Shown: in pieces, positions 36,048-44,870 of the stretch
Layout of the letters: each line of letters opens with the position of its first letter
Position numbering within the stretch: the first letter of the stretch is position 1
Source: Actinomycetospora lutea
Lineage (GTDB): Bacteria; Actinomycetota; Actinomycetes; Mycobacteriales; Pseudonocardiaceae
Direction: 5' to 3'
DNA length: 64,000 nt
NCBI RefSeq assembly: GCF_028737205.1
Contig: NZ_JAQZAL010000018.1
Coordinates: 1 to 64,000 of the forward strand
The notes under the pieces: generated by a model
The model's input: the letters and a program-made list of their open reading frames with translations, nothing else
What the model was told of the DNA's origin: nothing
Database searches by the model: none
Program-made: the position numbers and the translations under genes

Positions 36048-36971
36048 TCAGTTGGCGCGCTGGTGGGCCGCCCGGCCCGCCCAGAAGTCCCGCAGCCGCC
36101 GGTAGCACGCCATCGCCCGCTCCGCGTCACCTTCGCGCAGCGCCGCGAGGGCCTCGGCGACGTCCTCCGCGGACGTGTCGGCGGACAGCGTCTCGTCGTC
36201 CATGAGCCCGACGAGCCCGCCGTAGTCGAGCTCGACCAGCGCGCCCGGGTCGAAGTGGCGCAGCCAGCGGGCGGTGTCGCGCAGGACGTCGGAGGGGCCG
36301 TCGTCACCGAGGGTGTCGGCGAGGAGGTCGGCGGCCGCGTCGGCGCGGGAGAGCGCGTCGGCCATCGGCACCCGCCAGTAGCAGCGCCGCGCCGGGGCCT
36401 CCGGCGCGGTCACCGCGTCGTCGCTGGGCAGCACGAGGATCCGCTCGGCGGGCTCCACGAGCGCGAACCACGGCAGCGGGACCGTCCAGGTCGCCGAGAC
36501 GATGTGGGTCGCGGAGTCGCCGAGCTCGGCGACCACGGCCTCCGCCCGCGACCGGACCACCGACTCCTCGGCGGTCAGCGCGGCCGTGCGCAGCACCGGG
36601 GTCTCGCTCGACAGGAAGCCGACCAGCGCCGCCGCGGCCCGCGGGCGCGTCTCGAGGGGACACACGAGGGTCTGCGGGCCGATCGGCTCCCGGCCCGCGG
36701 CGCCGCCGGGTCCCTCGGCGAGCAGGACGTCGGCGGGGGCGTCGATCGCGGTGCCGTCGATCCGCTCGCCGGGCAGCAGGCGGGGCGGGACGCCCAACTG
36801 TGCGCGAAGACACACCTCGCGATCGCGGCGCCCCGCGTCGACCACCGGGACCGCCCCGCGCGCCAGTCCGGCCCGCACCCGCTGGGCCAACGGTCCGCGC
36901 AGCGCACCCAGCGGCTCGTAGACGCGCAGGTAGCAGACGAAGGGGGCGGGCACGGGCGCCGATCGTGCCAT
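36048..36971 (-). CDS. Conserved actinobacterial hypothetical protein (Rv0811c position)
   Basis: 307 residues from ATG 36971; the longer frame to 37088 would run through the DUF3073 promoter. Segments such as PAPFVCYLRVYEPLGAL, SATWTVPLPWFALVEPAERI, RRCYWRVPMADALSRADAA and GGLVGLMDDETLSADTSAED look well constrained. No membrane helix or catalytic motif is recognised. Its position beside DUF3073 and purM corresponds to Rv0811c of M. tuberculosis; I infer homology from place and length only. Divergent from DUF3073, sharing a 119-nt promoter region. Confidence 0.75.
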   Translation of the reverse strand: MARSAPVPAPFVCYLRVYEPLGALRGPLAQRVRAGLARGAVPVVDAGRRDREVCLRAQLGVPPRLLPGERIDGTAIDAPADVLLAEGPGGAAGREPIGPQTLVCPLETRPRAAAALVGFLSSETPVLRTAALTAEESVVRSRAEAVVAELGDSATHIVSATWTVPLPWFALVEPAERILVLPSDDAVTAPEAPARRCYWRVPMADALSRADAAADLLADTLGDDGPSDVLRDTARWLRHFDPGALVELDYGGLVGLMDDETLSADTSAEDVAEALAALREGDAERAMACYRRLRDFWAGRAAHQRAN

Positions 36972-37090
36972 GTCACGTCGCGACCCCGATCGGACACACG
37001 GTATTGTCGTGAGTACGAGAGTTACCTCAGATTTCAGGGGGCCGCCGGAGACGCTCCGGCCGCCCCCGCCCTGTGCGAGGGGGTCCACCC

Positions 37091-37279
37091 ATGGGACGCG
37101 GACGAGCCAAGGCCAAGCAGACGAAGGTGGCCCGAGAGCTCAAGTACAGCTCCCCGAACACGGACTTCGACAAGCTGCAGCAGGAGCTGGCCAGCGGCGA
37201 CGACCCGTTCACGCGACGCTCCGACGACGACGAGCAGGCCGACGCACGCTGGGGTGAGTACAGCTACGACGAGCGGTGA
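37091..37279 (+). CDS. DUF3073 protein, 62 aa
   Basis: A very conserved small actinobacterial protein of unknown role (Rv0810c-like). MGRGRAKAKQTKVARELKYS is diagnostic; the middle binds charge (NTDFDKLQQELASGDD) and the end reads WGEYSYDE. The basic N-terminus may contact nucleic acid. A TATTGT hexamer near 37002-37007 is the likely -10, giving an untranslated leader of about 75 nt. Confidence 0.9.
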   Translation: MGRGRAKAKQTKVARELKYSSPNTDFDKLQQELASGDDPFTRRSDDDEQADARWGEYSYDER

Positions 37280-37402
37280 CACCGCTCGCGGGAGCCGCAA
37301 GGTCCGCCCGTCCGGGTCGCGACGTGCTTCGCCGCGATCCGGCCGGGTAACCGCGCCCGTCCGCCGTTCACGACGAGCGGCCGAACGGGCGAGGAGTGAC
37401 GC

Positions 37403-37624
37403 GTGACCAAGGCGTTCAGCAAGGGCGACGACGTGAAGTGGAACTGGGGTCCCGGTCAGGCCGAGGCCACCGTCAAGGAAGTCCACACCGAGCGCGTCGA
37501 ACGCACCATCGACGGCAAGAAGAAGACCCGCAACGGGTCGGACGACAACCCCGCCTACGTGCTGGAGCAGTCCGACGGCCAGCGGGTGCTCAAGCTCCAC
37601 TCGGAGCTCATGCCCGACGACTGA
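37403..37624 (+). CDS. DUF2945 / HVA1-family TUDOR-like protein
   Basis: 73 residues of the hypervirulence-associated (HVA1, TUDOR-like) family, starting FSKGDDVKWNWGPGQAEATV, then RTIDGKKKTRNGSDDNPAYV and LKLHSELMPD. A compact beta barrel of unknown ligand. GTG 37403 follows GAGGAGTGAC. It converges on purM with 23 nt between. Confidence 0.9.
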   Translation: MTKAFSKGDDVKWNWGPGQAEATVKEVHTERVERTIDGKKKTRNGSDDNPAYVLEQSDGQRVLKLHSELMPDD

Positions 37625-37647
37625 GCAGGCGTCTCCGTGGCTGCGGG

Positions 37648-38763
37648 TCAGAACCTCGGGTGATCGCCGCGCATGACGGCGTGGCCGGCACGGGCCGGCG
37701 CCTCGCCGGGCACGCTGTCCGCGTCGGTGGTGGCCCGCACCTCGCCGAGCACCCATGACGGCACGTGCTTGGCGGTCAGCACCGCCATCGCGCGATCGAC
37801 GTCGTCGGGCGGCAGGACGACGACCATGCCGACGCCCATGTTGAAGGTGCGCTCCATCTCCTCGCGGGTCACCCGGCCGCGGGCGGCGATCAGCTTGAAG
37901 ACCGGTGCGGGCGTCCACGTCGTGCGGTCCAGCTCGGCGGTGAGGCCGGCGGGCAGGACGCGGGCGAGGTTGGCACACAGCCCCCCGCCGGTGACGTGCG
38001 CGAACGTGCGGACGTCGGTCTCGGCGGCCACGGCGAGGCAGTCGCGGGCGTAGATGCGGGTGGGCTCGAGGAGCTCGTCGCCCAGCGTGCGCCCGAACTC
38101 CTCGACATGGCCGTCGAGCGACATCCGCCCGATCTCGAGCAGCACCTGGCGCGCCAGCGAGAAGCCGTTGGAGTGCAGGCCCGACGAGGCCATCGCGACG
38201 ACGGTGTCGCCGGGGCGTACGCGGTCGGGGCCGAGCATGCCGTCGGCCTCGACGATCCCCACGCCGGTGGCCGAGAGGTCGTAGTGGTGGGGCTCCATCA
38301 CCCCGGGGTGCTCGGCGGTCTCGCCGCCGAGCAGCGCGCAGCCGGCGAGCCGGCAGCCCTCGGCGATCCCCGAGACGATCTTCTCGACCTTCTCCGGGAC
38401 GAGCTTGCCGATGGCCAGGTAGTCCTGCAGGAACAGCGGCTCGGCGCCGCACACCACGAGGTCGTCGACGACCATGGCCACGAGGTCGCGGCCCACGGTG
38501 TCGTGCTTGTCGGCCGCCTGGGCGACGGCCAGCTTGGTGCCGACGCCGTCGGTGGACGCGGCCAGCACCGGCTCGCGGTACTTGCCGCTGCGCAGCGCGA
38601 AGAGCCCCGCGAACCCGCCGATGCCGCCGAGGACCTCCGGCCGCGACGTCGACGCCGCGAGCGGCTTGAGCCGGTCGACGGCCCGCTCACCGGCCTCGAC
38701 GTCCACCCCGGCCGCCGCGTAGCTGGCCTTCGGTCCGTCGGGGTCCTCGGGGGCGTGGGTCAT
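37648..38763 (-). CDS. purM: Phosphoribosylformylglycinamidine cyclo-ligase PurM
   Basis: Fifth step of purine synthesis, FGAM to AIR with ATP. 371 residues: SYAAAGVDVEAGERAVDRLK, VLAASTDGVGTKLAVAQA (glycine-rich ATP loop), VAMVVDDLVVCGAEPLFLQD, LLGGETAEHPGVM and VVAMASSGLHSNGFSLARQV are typical. The N-terminal SYA motif and GGFAGLF are intact. It follows purF with 78 nt between, the standard actinobacterial order. Confidence 0.97.
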   Translation of the reverse strand: MTHAPEDPDGPKASYAAAGVDVEAGERAVDRLKPLAASTSRPEVLGGIGGFAGLFALRSGKYREPVLAASTDGVGTKLAVAQAADKHDTVGRDLVAMVVDDLVVCGAEPLFLQDYLAIGKLVPEKVEKIVSGIAEGCRLAGCALLGGETAEHPGVMEPHHYDLSATGVGIVEADGMLGPDRVRPGDTVVAMASSGLHSNGFSLARQVLLEIGRMSLDGHVEEFGRTLGDELLEPTRIYARDCLAVAAETDVRTFAHVTGGGLCANLARVLPAGLTAELDRTTWTPAPVFKLIAARGRVTREEMERTFNMGVGMVVVLPPDDVDRAMAVLTAKHVPSWVLGEVRATTDADSVPGEAPARAGHAVMRGDHPRF

Positions 38764-38841
38764 CGGTGCGGGTCCTCGCAGGGGCTGGGTCGGGGGCGGG
38801 CGGGAGACGGGGCGGCGGGAGACGGCTCGTCGCCGACGCCG

Positions 38842-40530
38842 TCAGGGACGGCTCAGGGCGTCCTCGGCACCGTAACCCGGCGTCCCCAGCAACTCGGGTC
38901 GACCTCCGCTGCGCTTCGTCTCCGGCGGCATCCCCGCCCCGGTGGCGGCGTGCCCGCTGTGCACGACCGGCCCGCCGGAGCCGCCGTCGCCGCAGCTGGC
39001 GCCGGTGACGTCCTCCAGCAGGTGCTTGCCCACCATCGCGTCCGAGGGCAGCGGGATGGGGTACTCGCCGGAGAAGCAGGCGGTGCACAGCCGCGAGCGC
39101 GGCTGGTCGGTGGCGGCGACGAGGCCGTCCTCCGAGATGTAGCCGAGGCTGTCGGCCCCGACCGAGCGGCGGACGCCCTCGTCCTCGAGCCCGTTGGCGA
39201 TGAGCTCGGCGCGGGAGGCGAAGTCGATGCCGTAGAAGCACGGCCAGCGCACGGGCGGGCTGGCGATGCGCACGTGCACCTCGACGGCGCCGGCCTCGCG
39301 CAGCATGCGCACCAGCGAGCGCTGGGTGTTGCCGCGGACGATCGAGTCGTCCACCACGACCAGGCGCTTGCCGCGGATGATCTCGCGCAGCGGGTTGAGC
39401 TTCAGCCGGATGCCCAGCTGGCGGATCGTCTGCGAGGGCTGGATGAAGGTGCGCCCGACGTAGGCGTTCTTCACCAGCCCCTGGCCGTAGGGGATGCCGG
39501 AGCGCTCGGCGTAGCCGATGGCCGCCGGGGTGCCCGACTCCGGGACGGGGATGACGAGGTCGGCCTCGGCCGGGTGCTCGTCGGCCAGGCGGCGCCCGAT
39601 CTCGACCCGGGCGGAGTGCACGCCGCGGCCGGCGATCGAGGTGTCGGGACGCGCGAGGTAGACGTACTCGAAGATGCAGCCCTTGGGCTCGGGGGCGGCG
39701 AAGCGCGAGCTGCGCAGGCCCTCGGCGTCGATCGCGATGAGCTCGCCGGGCTCGACCTCGCGCACGAACGAGGCGCCGACGATGTCGAGCGCGGCGGTCT
39801 CGGAGGCCACGACCCAGCCGCGGTCGAGCCGGCCGAGCACCAGCGGGCGGACCCCGTGCCGGTCGCGGGCGGCGTAGAGCGTGGTCTCGTCGGAGAACAC
39901 GAGGCTGAAGGCGCCCTGGAGGTCGGGCAGCAGGCGGACCGCCGCCTCCTCGACCCCGAGGTCGGCCGCGGCGTCGGCGAGCAGGCCGGTGACGACGTCC
40001 GAGTCGGTGGTCGCACCGTCGAGGGCCGAGCGCGGGCGGCGGTTGCCGCCGCCGTTGCCGTTGCCCGTACCGACGGCGGCCAGCGCGTCACGGCGCCGGA
40101 CGAGCTCGGCGGTGTTGACCAGGTTGCCGTTGTGGCCCAGCGCGAGGCCCGTGCCGGCCGCGGTGGTGCGGAACGTCGGCTGGGCGTTCTCCCAGGTGGG
40201 CGAGCCGGTGGTCGAGTAGCGGGTGTGGCCGACCGCGAGGTGGCCGCGCAGCGACGACAGCGACTGCTCGTCGAAGACCTGGCTCACCAGCCCGAGGTCC
40301 TTGAAGACCACGATCTGGCGCCCGTCGCTGACCGCCATCCCGGCGGCCTCCTGGCCGCGGTGCTGCAGCGCGAACAGCCCGAAGTAGGTGAGCTTCGAGA
40401 CCTCCTCGCCGGGCGCCCACACACCGAAGACGCCGCACTCCTCCTTCGGCCCGTCGTCGAACGCGGGCTGCTCGGGAGGGCTCTCGGAGGTGGGTGACGT
40501 GGGCCGCGGATCGTTTCCGGCTGCATCCAC
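38842..40530 (-). CDS. purF: Amidophosphoribosyltransferase PurF
   Basis: First committed step of purine synthesis: PRPP plus glutamine to phosphoribosylamine. 562 residues from GTG 40530 with an AAGGAG site. A propeptide of about 31 residues is removed to expose the catalytic N-terminal Cys in KEECGVFGVW. Glutaminase motifs GHTRYSTTGSPT and GHNGNLVN, the PRPP loop VVVDDSIVRGNTQRSLVR, and Fe-S cysteines (GCIFEYVY, CFYGIDF, LCTACFSGEYP) are present. A Gly/Asn insertion (GNGNGGGNRR) interrupts the glutaminase domain, and about 40 residues extend the C-terminus. Confidence 0.97.
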   Translation of the reverse strand: MDAAGNDPRPTSPTSESPPEQPAFDDGPKEECGVFGVWAPGEEVSKLTYFGLFALQHRGQEAAGMAVSDGRQIVVFKDLGLVSQVFDEQSLSSLRGHLAVGHTRYSTTGSPTWENAQPTFRTTAAGTGLALGHNGNLVNTAELVRRRDALAAVGTGNGNGGGNRRPRSALDGATTDSDVVTGLLADAAADLGVEEAAVRLLPDLQGAFSLVFSDETTLYAARDRHGVRPLVLGRLDRGWVVASETAALDIVGASFVREVEPGELIAIDAEGLRSSRFAAPEPKGCIFEYVYLARPDTSIAGRGVHSARVEIGRRLADEHPAEADLVIPVPESGTPAAIGYAERSGIPYGQGLVKNAYVGRTFIQPSQTIRQLGIRLKLNPLREIIRGKRLVVVDDSIVRGNTQRSLVRMLREAGAVEVHVRIASPPVRWPCFYGIDFASRAELIANGLEDEGVRRSVGADSLGYISEDGLVAATDQPRSRLCTACFSGEYPIPLPSDAMVGKHLLEDVTGASCGDGGSGGPVVHSGHAATGAGMPPETKRSGGRPELLGTPGYGAEDALSRP

Positions 40531-40640
40531 CGGGCCGGCTCCTTGTCGACGAGGTGCCACGAGTCGTGCCGCGCCCAGCCTACGCGGGGCGGAGAGCCCG
40601 TGGGCGGGGCACGCCGCGATCCGCGTCTCAGCGGGCGGGC

Positions 40641-42815
40641 TCACGCCCCCAGGAGATCCCCGCCCGGCCGGACCGGCGGGTCGCCGAGCGGGGCCCCGCG
40701 GCGCAGCATCCGGGCGATGTCGGTGGCGGGCAGCGCCGGCGCGAAGAGCCAGCCCTGACCCTCGTCGCAGCCCAGCGCGCGCAGCCGGGCGGCCTGGGGT
40801 TCGGTCTCCACGCCCTCGGCGGTGACCGTGAGGTCGAGGGCGTGCCCGAGGGCGACCAGGGTGCCGACGATGCGCTCGTCGACGGGGTCGGAGAGGTCCT
40901 CCTCGCGCAGCCCCTCGCCGAACGAGCCGTCCAGCTTGATCACGTCGACGGGCAGTTTGCGCAGGTAGGACAGGTTCGAGTAGCCGGTGCCGAAGTCGTC
41001 GACGGCGATCCGCACGCCCATCGCCCGCAGCCCGTCGAGAGCCTTGAGCGGCGCGCCCTCGTCGATGGTCAGCGCGCGCTCGGTGAGCTCGACCTGCAGC
41101 CGGTCGGGCGGGAGCCCGGTGCGGTCGAGCAGCGCGGACACCTCGGCGACCAGCCCCGGCTCGGCGAGCTGGCGCTGGGCGACGTTGACGCTGACGAACG
41201 GCGCGGCGTCGCCGAACTCGTCGTGCCAGGCGCGGGCGTCGCGGCAGGCGTACTCGAGGACCCGGCGCCCGAGCTCGACGACGATGCCCGTCTCCTCGGC
41301 CGGCCCGATGAACAGCGACGGCGAGAGCACCCCGAGGCGCGGGTGCTGCCAGCGGACCAGGGCCTCGACGCCGCGCACGCGGTGGTCGGCCAGGGAGACC
41401 AGCGGCTGGTAGAGCACGAAGAACTCGTCGTGCGCGACCGCCGAGGGCAGGGCCGCCGACAGGGTGAACCGCGCGGTCTCGGCCTCGTCGCGCCCCGGGT
41501 CGTGGACGGCCCAGCGCCCGCGCCCCTCGGCCTTCGCGGTGTAGAGGGTGATGTCGGCGGCGCGCATCAGCTCGGAGGCGGTGGTCTCGCGGACCGCCTG
41601 CTCGACGACCCCGATGCTCGCGCCGACCACCAGCTCCTGGCCGGCGAGCGGCAGCGGCGGGGCCAGCGCGGCGAGCACGCGCTCGGCGAGGGCGACGAGG
41701 CGGTCGACGCCGTGGGAGTCCTCCACGAGCACGACGAACTCGTCGCCGCCCGTGCGCGCGACCAGCTCGCCCCCGGTGGCGCAGGCGCCGAGTCGGCGGG
41801 CCACCTCCTGGAGCATCCGGTCGCCGACGCCGTGCCCGAGGCTGTCGTTGATCGTCTTGAACCCGTCGAGGTCGAGGAAGCAGACCCCGACCCGGCGCGT
41901 GGAGTCCGGGCCCTCGCGGGTGAAGACGCGCTCGAGGCGCTCGGTGAACTTCGCGCGGTTGGCCAGCTCGGTGAGCGGGTCGTGGTAGGCCTGGTACTCG
42001 AGGTTCTCCTGGAGCCGGTGGCGCTCGCTGACGTCCTCGAGCATGGCGAGCTGGTAGGTGGGCCTGCCCTCCTCGTCGCGCACCAGCGACAGGGTCAGGT
42101 GCCCGACGATCTCCTTGCCGCTGCGCCGGAAGAACCGCTTCTCGACGCGGAAGTTGTCGATCTCGCCGCGCAGCAGGCGCTCGTAGAGCCGCCACACCGA
42201 GGGCGCGTCGTCGGGGTGCGTGAGGTCGCCGACGGTCAGGCGGCGGAACTCGTCGGCGGAGTGCCCGAACATCCGCGTCATGGCCGGGTTGACCTCGAGG
42301 ATCCGGCCGTCCATGTCGCCGAGCCCGATGCCGATGGCCGCCTCGTGGAACATCGCGCGGAACCGGGCCTCGCTGGCGTGCAGCGCCTGCTCGGTGTGGT
42401 GGCGCGCCGCGAGCACCGCCCGGCGGATGGCCTCCTGCTCGTCGAGGGTGCGGTCGCGCAGGGCGGCCGCGTAGCCGCCGGCGAGCGTGCCGGACAGGGC
42501 GTGGGCCGCCGGGGTCACGCCGGGGCCGAGGAGGGCGGGCAGCGCCTCGACGAGGAGCAGCACAGTGCGCTCGAGGGTCGCGGGCCCGGTGAAGTGCGCC
42601 GAGACGAGCCGCCGGCCGACCTCGGCGCCCGCGTCCGGGCGCGGGGGGTCGGCGAGGACGGCGTCGACCACCAGCCCGGCGAGCTCGCGCAGGTGCGCCT
42701 GCAGCTCGTCGGCGGCCATCGGGACGTAGCTGGTCCCCTCGACCTCGTCGGCCCAGGCGGAGGCGAGGGCGTCGACGGGGTCGGGCGTGTCGCCGCATCC
42801 GGGGGGCTCAGTCAC
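40641..42815 (-). CDS. PAS-GGDEF-EAL c-di-GMP turnover protein
   Basis: 724 residues. After an N-terminal helical sensor region (1-130) comes a PAS domain (about 137-255: ARFRAMFHEAAIGIGLGDMD), a GGDEF domain with intact RTGGDEFVVLVED, and an EAL phosphodiesterase domain with GVEALVRWQHPRLG, NVAQRQLAEPGL and IAVDDFGTGYSNLSYLRKLP. Both catalytic motifs are intact, so it may make or break c-di-GMP depending on its sensor. No membrane helix. GTG 42815 overlaps the end of the methyltransferase gene upstream by 8 nt. Confidence 0.93.
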   Translation of the reverse strand: MTEPPGCGDTPDPVDALASAWADEVEGTSYVPMAADELQAHLRELAGLVVDAVLADPPRPDAGAEVGRRLVSAHFTGPATLERTVLLLVEALPALLGPGVTPAAHALSGTLAGGYAAALRDRTLDEQEAIRRAVLAARHHTEQALHASEARFRAMFHEAAIGIGLGDMDGRILEVNPAMTRMFGHSADEFRRLTVGDLTHPDDAPSVWRLYERLLRGEIDNFRVEKRFFRRSGKEIVGHLTLSLVRDEEGRPTYQLAMLEDVSERHRLQENLEYQAYHDPLTELANRAKFTERLERVFTREGPDSTRRVGVCFLDLDGFKTINDSLGHGVGDRMLQEVARRLGACATGGELVARTGGDEFVVLVEDSHGVDRLVALAERVLAALAPPLPLAGQELVVGASIGVVEQAVRETTASELMRAADITLYTAKAEGRGRWAVHDPGRDEAETARFTLSAALPSAVAHDEFFVLYQPLVSLADHRVRGVEALVRWQHPRLGVLSPSLFIGPAEETGIVVELGRRVLEYACRDARAWHDEFGDAAPFVSVNVAQRQLAEPGLVAEVSALLDRTGLPPDRLQVELTERALTIDEGAPLKALDGLRAMGVRIAVDDFGTGYSNLSYLRKLPVDVIKLDGSFGEGLREEDLSDPVDERIVGTLVALGHALDLTVTAEGVETEPQAARLRALGCDEGQGWLFAPALPATDIARMLRRGAPLGDPPVRPGGDLLGA

Positions 42816-43614
42816 GACGTCCCACGGCGGCGTAGCCGGTGAAGCGCTCGGGGTGGTCGCCGGCGGCGACGGGGTCGTCGGGCCGCCACTCCGGGAGGAA
42901 CACCAGCCCCGGGTCGACGAGGGTGAAGCCGTCGAGGAGGGCGGCGACCTCGTCGCGGGTCCGCATCCGCATCGGCGTGGCCGTGCGCCGGTAGAGCGCC
43001 TGGTGGTCGCCCGCGCGCTCGGGGGCCCCGTCGGCGCTGGCGTGGCTGATCACCAGGAAGCTGCCCGGCGGCATCGCCTCGCGGTAGCGGGCGAGCACCT
43101 CGGCGGGCCGGCGCTCGTCGTCGACGAAGTGCAGCAGCGCGACGACGAGCACCCCGACCGGGCGGGAGAAGTCGATCAGCGAGCGGGTGATCGGGTCGTC
43201 GAGGACGGCCGCGACCTCGGTGAAGTCGCCCTGGACGACGCCGGTGCGCGGGTCGTCGGCCAGCAGGGCCCGGGAGTGGGCGACGGCCACCGGGTCGATG
43301 TCGACGTACACCACCCGGGCGTCGGGCCGCACGGTCTGGGCCACCTCGTGGACGTTGCCGACCGTCGGGATGCCCGAGCCGATGTCGAGGAACTGGTCGA
43401 TGCCCTGCTCGGCCAGGTGGCGCACGGCCCTGCGCAGGAAGGCGCGGTTGGCCTGCATGATGCGCGGGAGCTCGGGCCAGTCGGCGACCGCGCGGGCCGC
43501 CATGGCCCGGTCGACCGCGAAGTTGTGCAGCCCGCCGAGGTAGTAGTCGTACACCCGGGCGGCACTGGGCCGGTCGATGTCCACCTCGTCGGGAGCCCAG
43601 CTCGGCCGCTGCAC
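42808..43614 (-). CDS. SAM-dependent methyltransferase, DUF574 (PF04672)
   Basis: 268 residues from GTG 43614 after GGAGGGAGG. Typical actinobacterial family: RPSAARVYDYYLGGLHNF, RAFLRRAVRHLAEQGIDQFL, the SAM loop DIGSGIPTVGNVHEV, VVYVDIDPVAVAHSRALL and VVALLHFVDD. These proteins are numerous in actinomycetes and their substrates are mostly unknown. Overlap with the downstream PAS-GGDEF-EAL gene suggests co-expression. Confidence 0.9.
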   Translation of the reverse strand: MQRPSWAPDEVDIDRPSAARVYDYYLGGLHNFAVDRAMAARAVADWPELPRIMQANRAFLRRAVRHLAEQGIDQFLDIGSGIPTVGNVHEVAQTVRPDARVVYVDIDPVAVAHSRALLADDPRTGVVQGDFTEVAAVLDDPITRSLIDFSRPVGVLVVALLHFVDDERRPAEVLARYREAMPPGSFLVISHASADGAPERAGDHQALYRRTATPMRMRTRDEVAALLDGFTLVDPGLVFLPEWRPDDPVAAGDHPERFTGYAAVGRRD

Positions 43615-43690
43615 CAGGCCTCCCTCCCCGTTCCTGGTCCGGTCCGTCACGGTCCGGTGATGGGCATCGTACGGGCGCAACCGGGACGGC

Positions 43691-44092
43691 TCAGCCGTTC
43701 TCACACCGTCGGTGCACGTCCACCACCGGGAGCCATCGTGCGATCTCCGCCGCACGGTGCCCCGAGGCGGATACCCGATCCGCCGCCGCCTCCCAGCTCA
43801 GCAGTCCGAGCGCGAGCGCGAGCCACGTGGCCGCGTCGGTCTCGACGACGTTGGGCGGCGTGCCGCGGGTGTGGCGCGGCCCCTCGACGCACTGCACAGC
43901 ACCGAACGGCGGCACCCGCACCTCGACCGAATGGCCGGGCGCGCTGTGCTCGAGGGTGCGCAGCGACGAGCGGACGGCCGCGGCCAGCAGGGGGCGCGCC
44001 GGACGCTCGTGGGCCTCGGGGTCGCGGACCCAGGGCGCGACCGCGAGCAGGTCCTCGCGCACCTGTGCGGGGTCGGGGGCTCGGCGGGGCAC
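43691..44092 (-). CDS. Sterol-carrier-like family protein (Rv0807 position)
   Basis: 133 residues from GTG 44092. A small alpha/beta protein with AVRSSLRTLEHSAPGHSVEV, RVPPFGAVQCVEGPRHTRGT and TPPNVVETDAATWLALA, the end matching the SCP2-like pocket seen in actinobacterial proteins located between purF and purL. Ligand unknown. Divergent from the SGNH hydrolase, with only 19 nt between the starts, so both promoters overlap. Confidence 0.8.
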   Translation of the reverse strand: MPRRAPDPAQVREDLLAVAPWVRDPEAHERPARPLLAAAVRSSLRTLEHSAPGHSVEVRVPPFGAVQCVEGPRHTRGTPPNVVETDAATWLALALGLLSWEAAADRVSASGHRAAEIARWLPVVDVHRRCENG

Positions 44093-44111
44093 GGTCGTCC
44101 AGGATAGGCGG

Positions 44112-44858
44112 GTGCCGCGCGCCCGCTCCCTCGTCTCCCTCGTCGCCTCCGCCGCCGTCCTGGGTCTCGTGGTCGTGCAGGCCCGCCGGCTGCACCTGGC
44201 CACGACCATGGAGGACGACCACGCGGCCTACTGGCGGCGGCGCCGGCGCAGCCCCGGCGACGTGCTGCTCGTCGCGCTCGGCGACTCGCTCGCCCAGGGC
44301 CTGGGCGCCGTGCACCCGGAGCGGTCCTGGGCGGGGCGGCTCGCCGACGCGCTGGAGGCCCGCGCCGGCGTCCGCGTGCGCATCGTGAACCTGGGCGTCG
44401 TCGGCGCGACCGTCGCCGACGTCCTCGCCGCGCAGGTGCCGGCCGCGCCGCTCGACGGCCCGGCGACCGTCGTCGCGCTCGCCGTCGGCACCAACGACGC
44501 CGCGCAGGACGTCGCGCCCGAGGAGTTCCGGCGCGACCTCGACGCCGTGTGCGCGGCCCTGCCCGCCGGCGCGCTCGTCGCCGACGTCCCCGACCTGCAG
44601 CGCGGGGCCCCGCAGCGGCACGCGGCGCGGCTGGCGGCCGTCGCGCGCGAGGTGATCGCCGCCCACCCGGCCCTGCGGCCCGTCGCGCTCGAGGCCGCGA
44701 CGCACCGGATGCGGCTCTGGGAGGTCGGGCCCGACCTCGCGCACCCGAACGGCCGGGGCTACCGGCGCTACGGGCGCGCGTTCGTCGAGGCCCTGGACGG
44801 CGCGCTCCCCGCGCGGACGGGGAGGTCGCGCGCCCGGAGGCAGCGCCCCGTCCGCTGA
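44112..44858 (+). CDS. SGNH/GDSL hydrolase, probably exported
   Basis: 248 residues. N-terminal hydrophobic segment LVSLVASAAVLGLVVV (about 5-20) is a signal anchor. SGNH blocks are complete: VALGDSLAQGLG (Ser), NLGVVGATVADVL (Gly), AVGTNDAAQDV (Asn) and DLAHPNGRGYRRYG (Asp and His). It should hydrolyse an ester, perhaps lipid or cell-wall acyl groups. GTG 44112 lies close to a CAGGAT-type -10, suggesting a leaderless transcript. Converges on purL with 12 nt between. Confidence 0.9.
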   Translation: MPRARSLVSLVASAAVLGLVVVQARRLHLATTMEDDHAAYWRRRRRSPGDVLLVALGDSLAQGLGAVHPERSWAGRLADALEARAGVRVRIVNLGVVGATVADVLAAQVPAAPLDGPATVVALAVGTNDAAQDVAPEEFRRDLDAVCAALPAGALVADVPDLQRGAPQRHAARLAAVAREVIAAHPALRPVALEAATHRMRLWEVGPDLAHPNGRGYRRYGRAFVEALDGALPARTGRSRARRQRPVR

Positions 44859-44870
44859 AGCAGTGAGCGC

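Noticed and set aside
40531..42798. Upstream extension of the PurF frame to over 1,300 codons
   Set aside because: It lies under the PAS-GGDEF-EAL gene in another frame and has no protein-like character.
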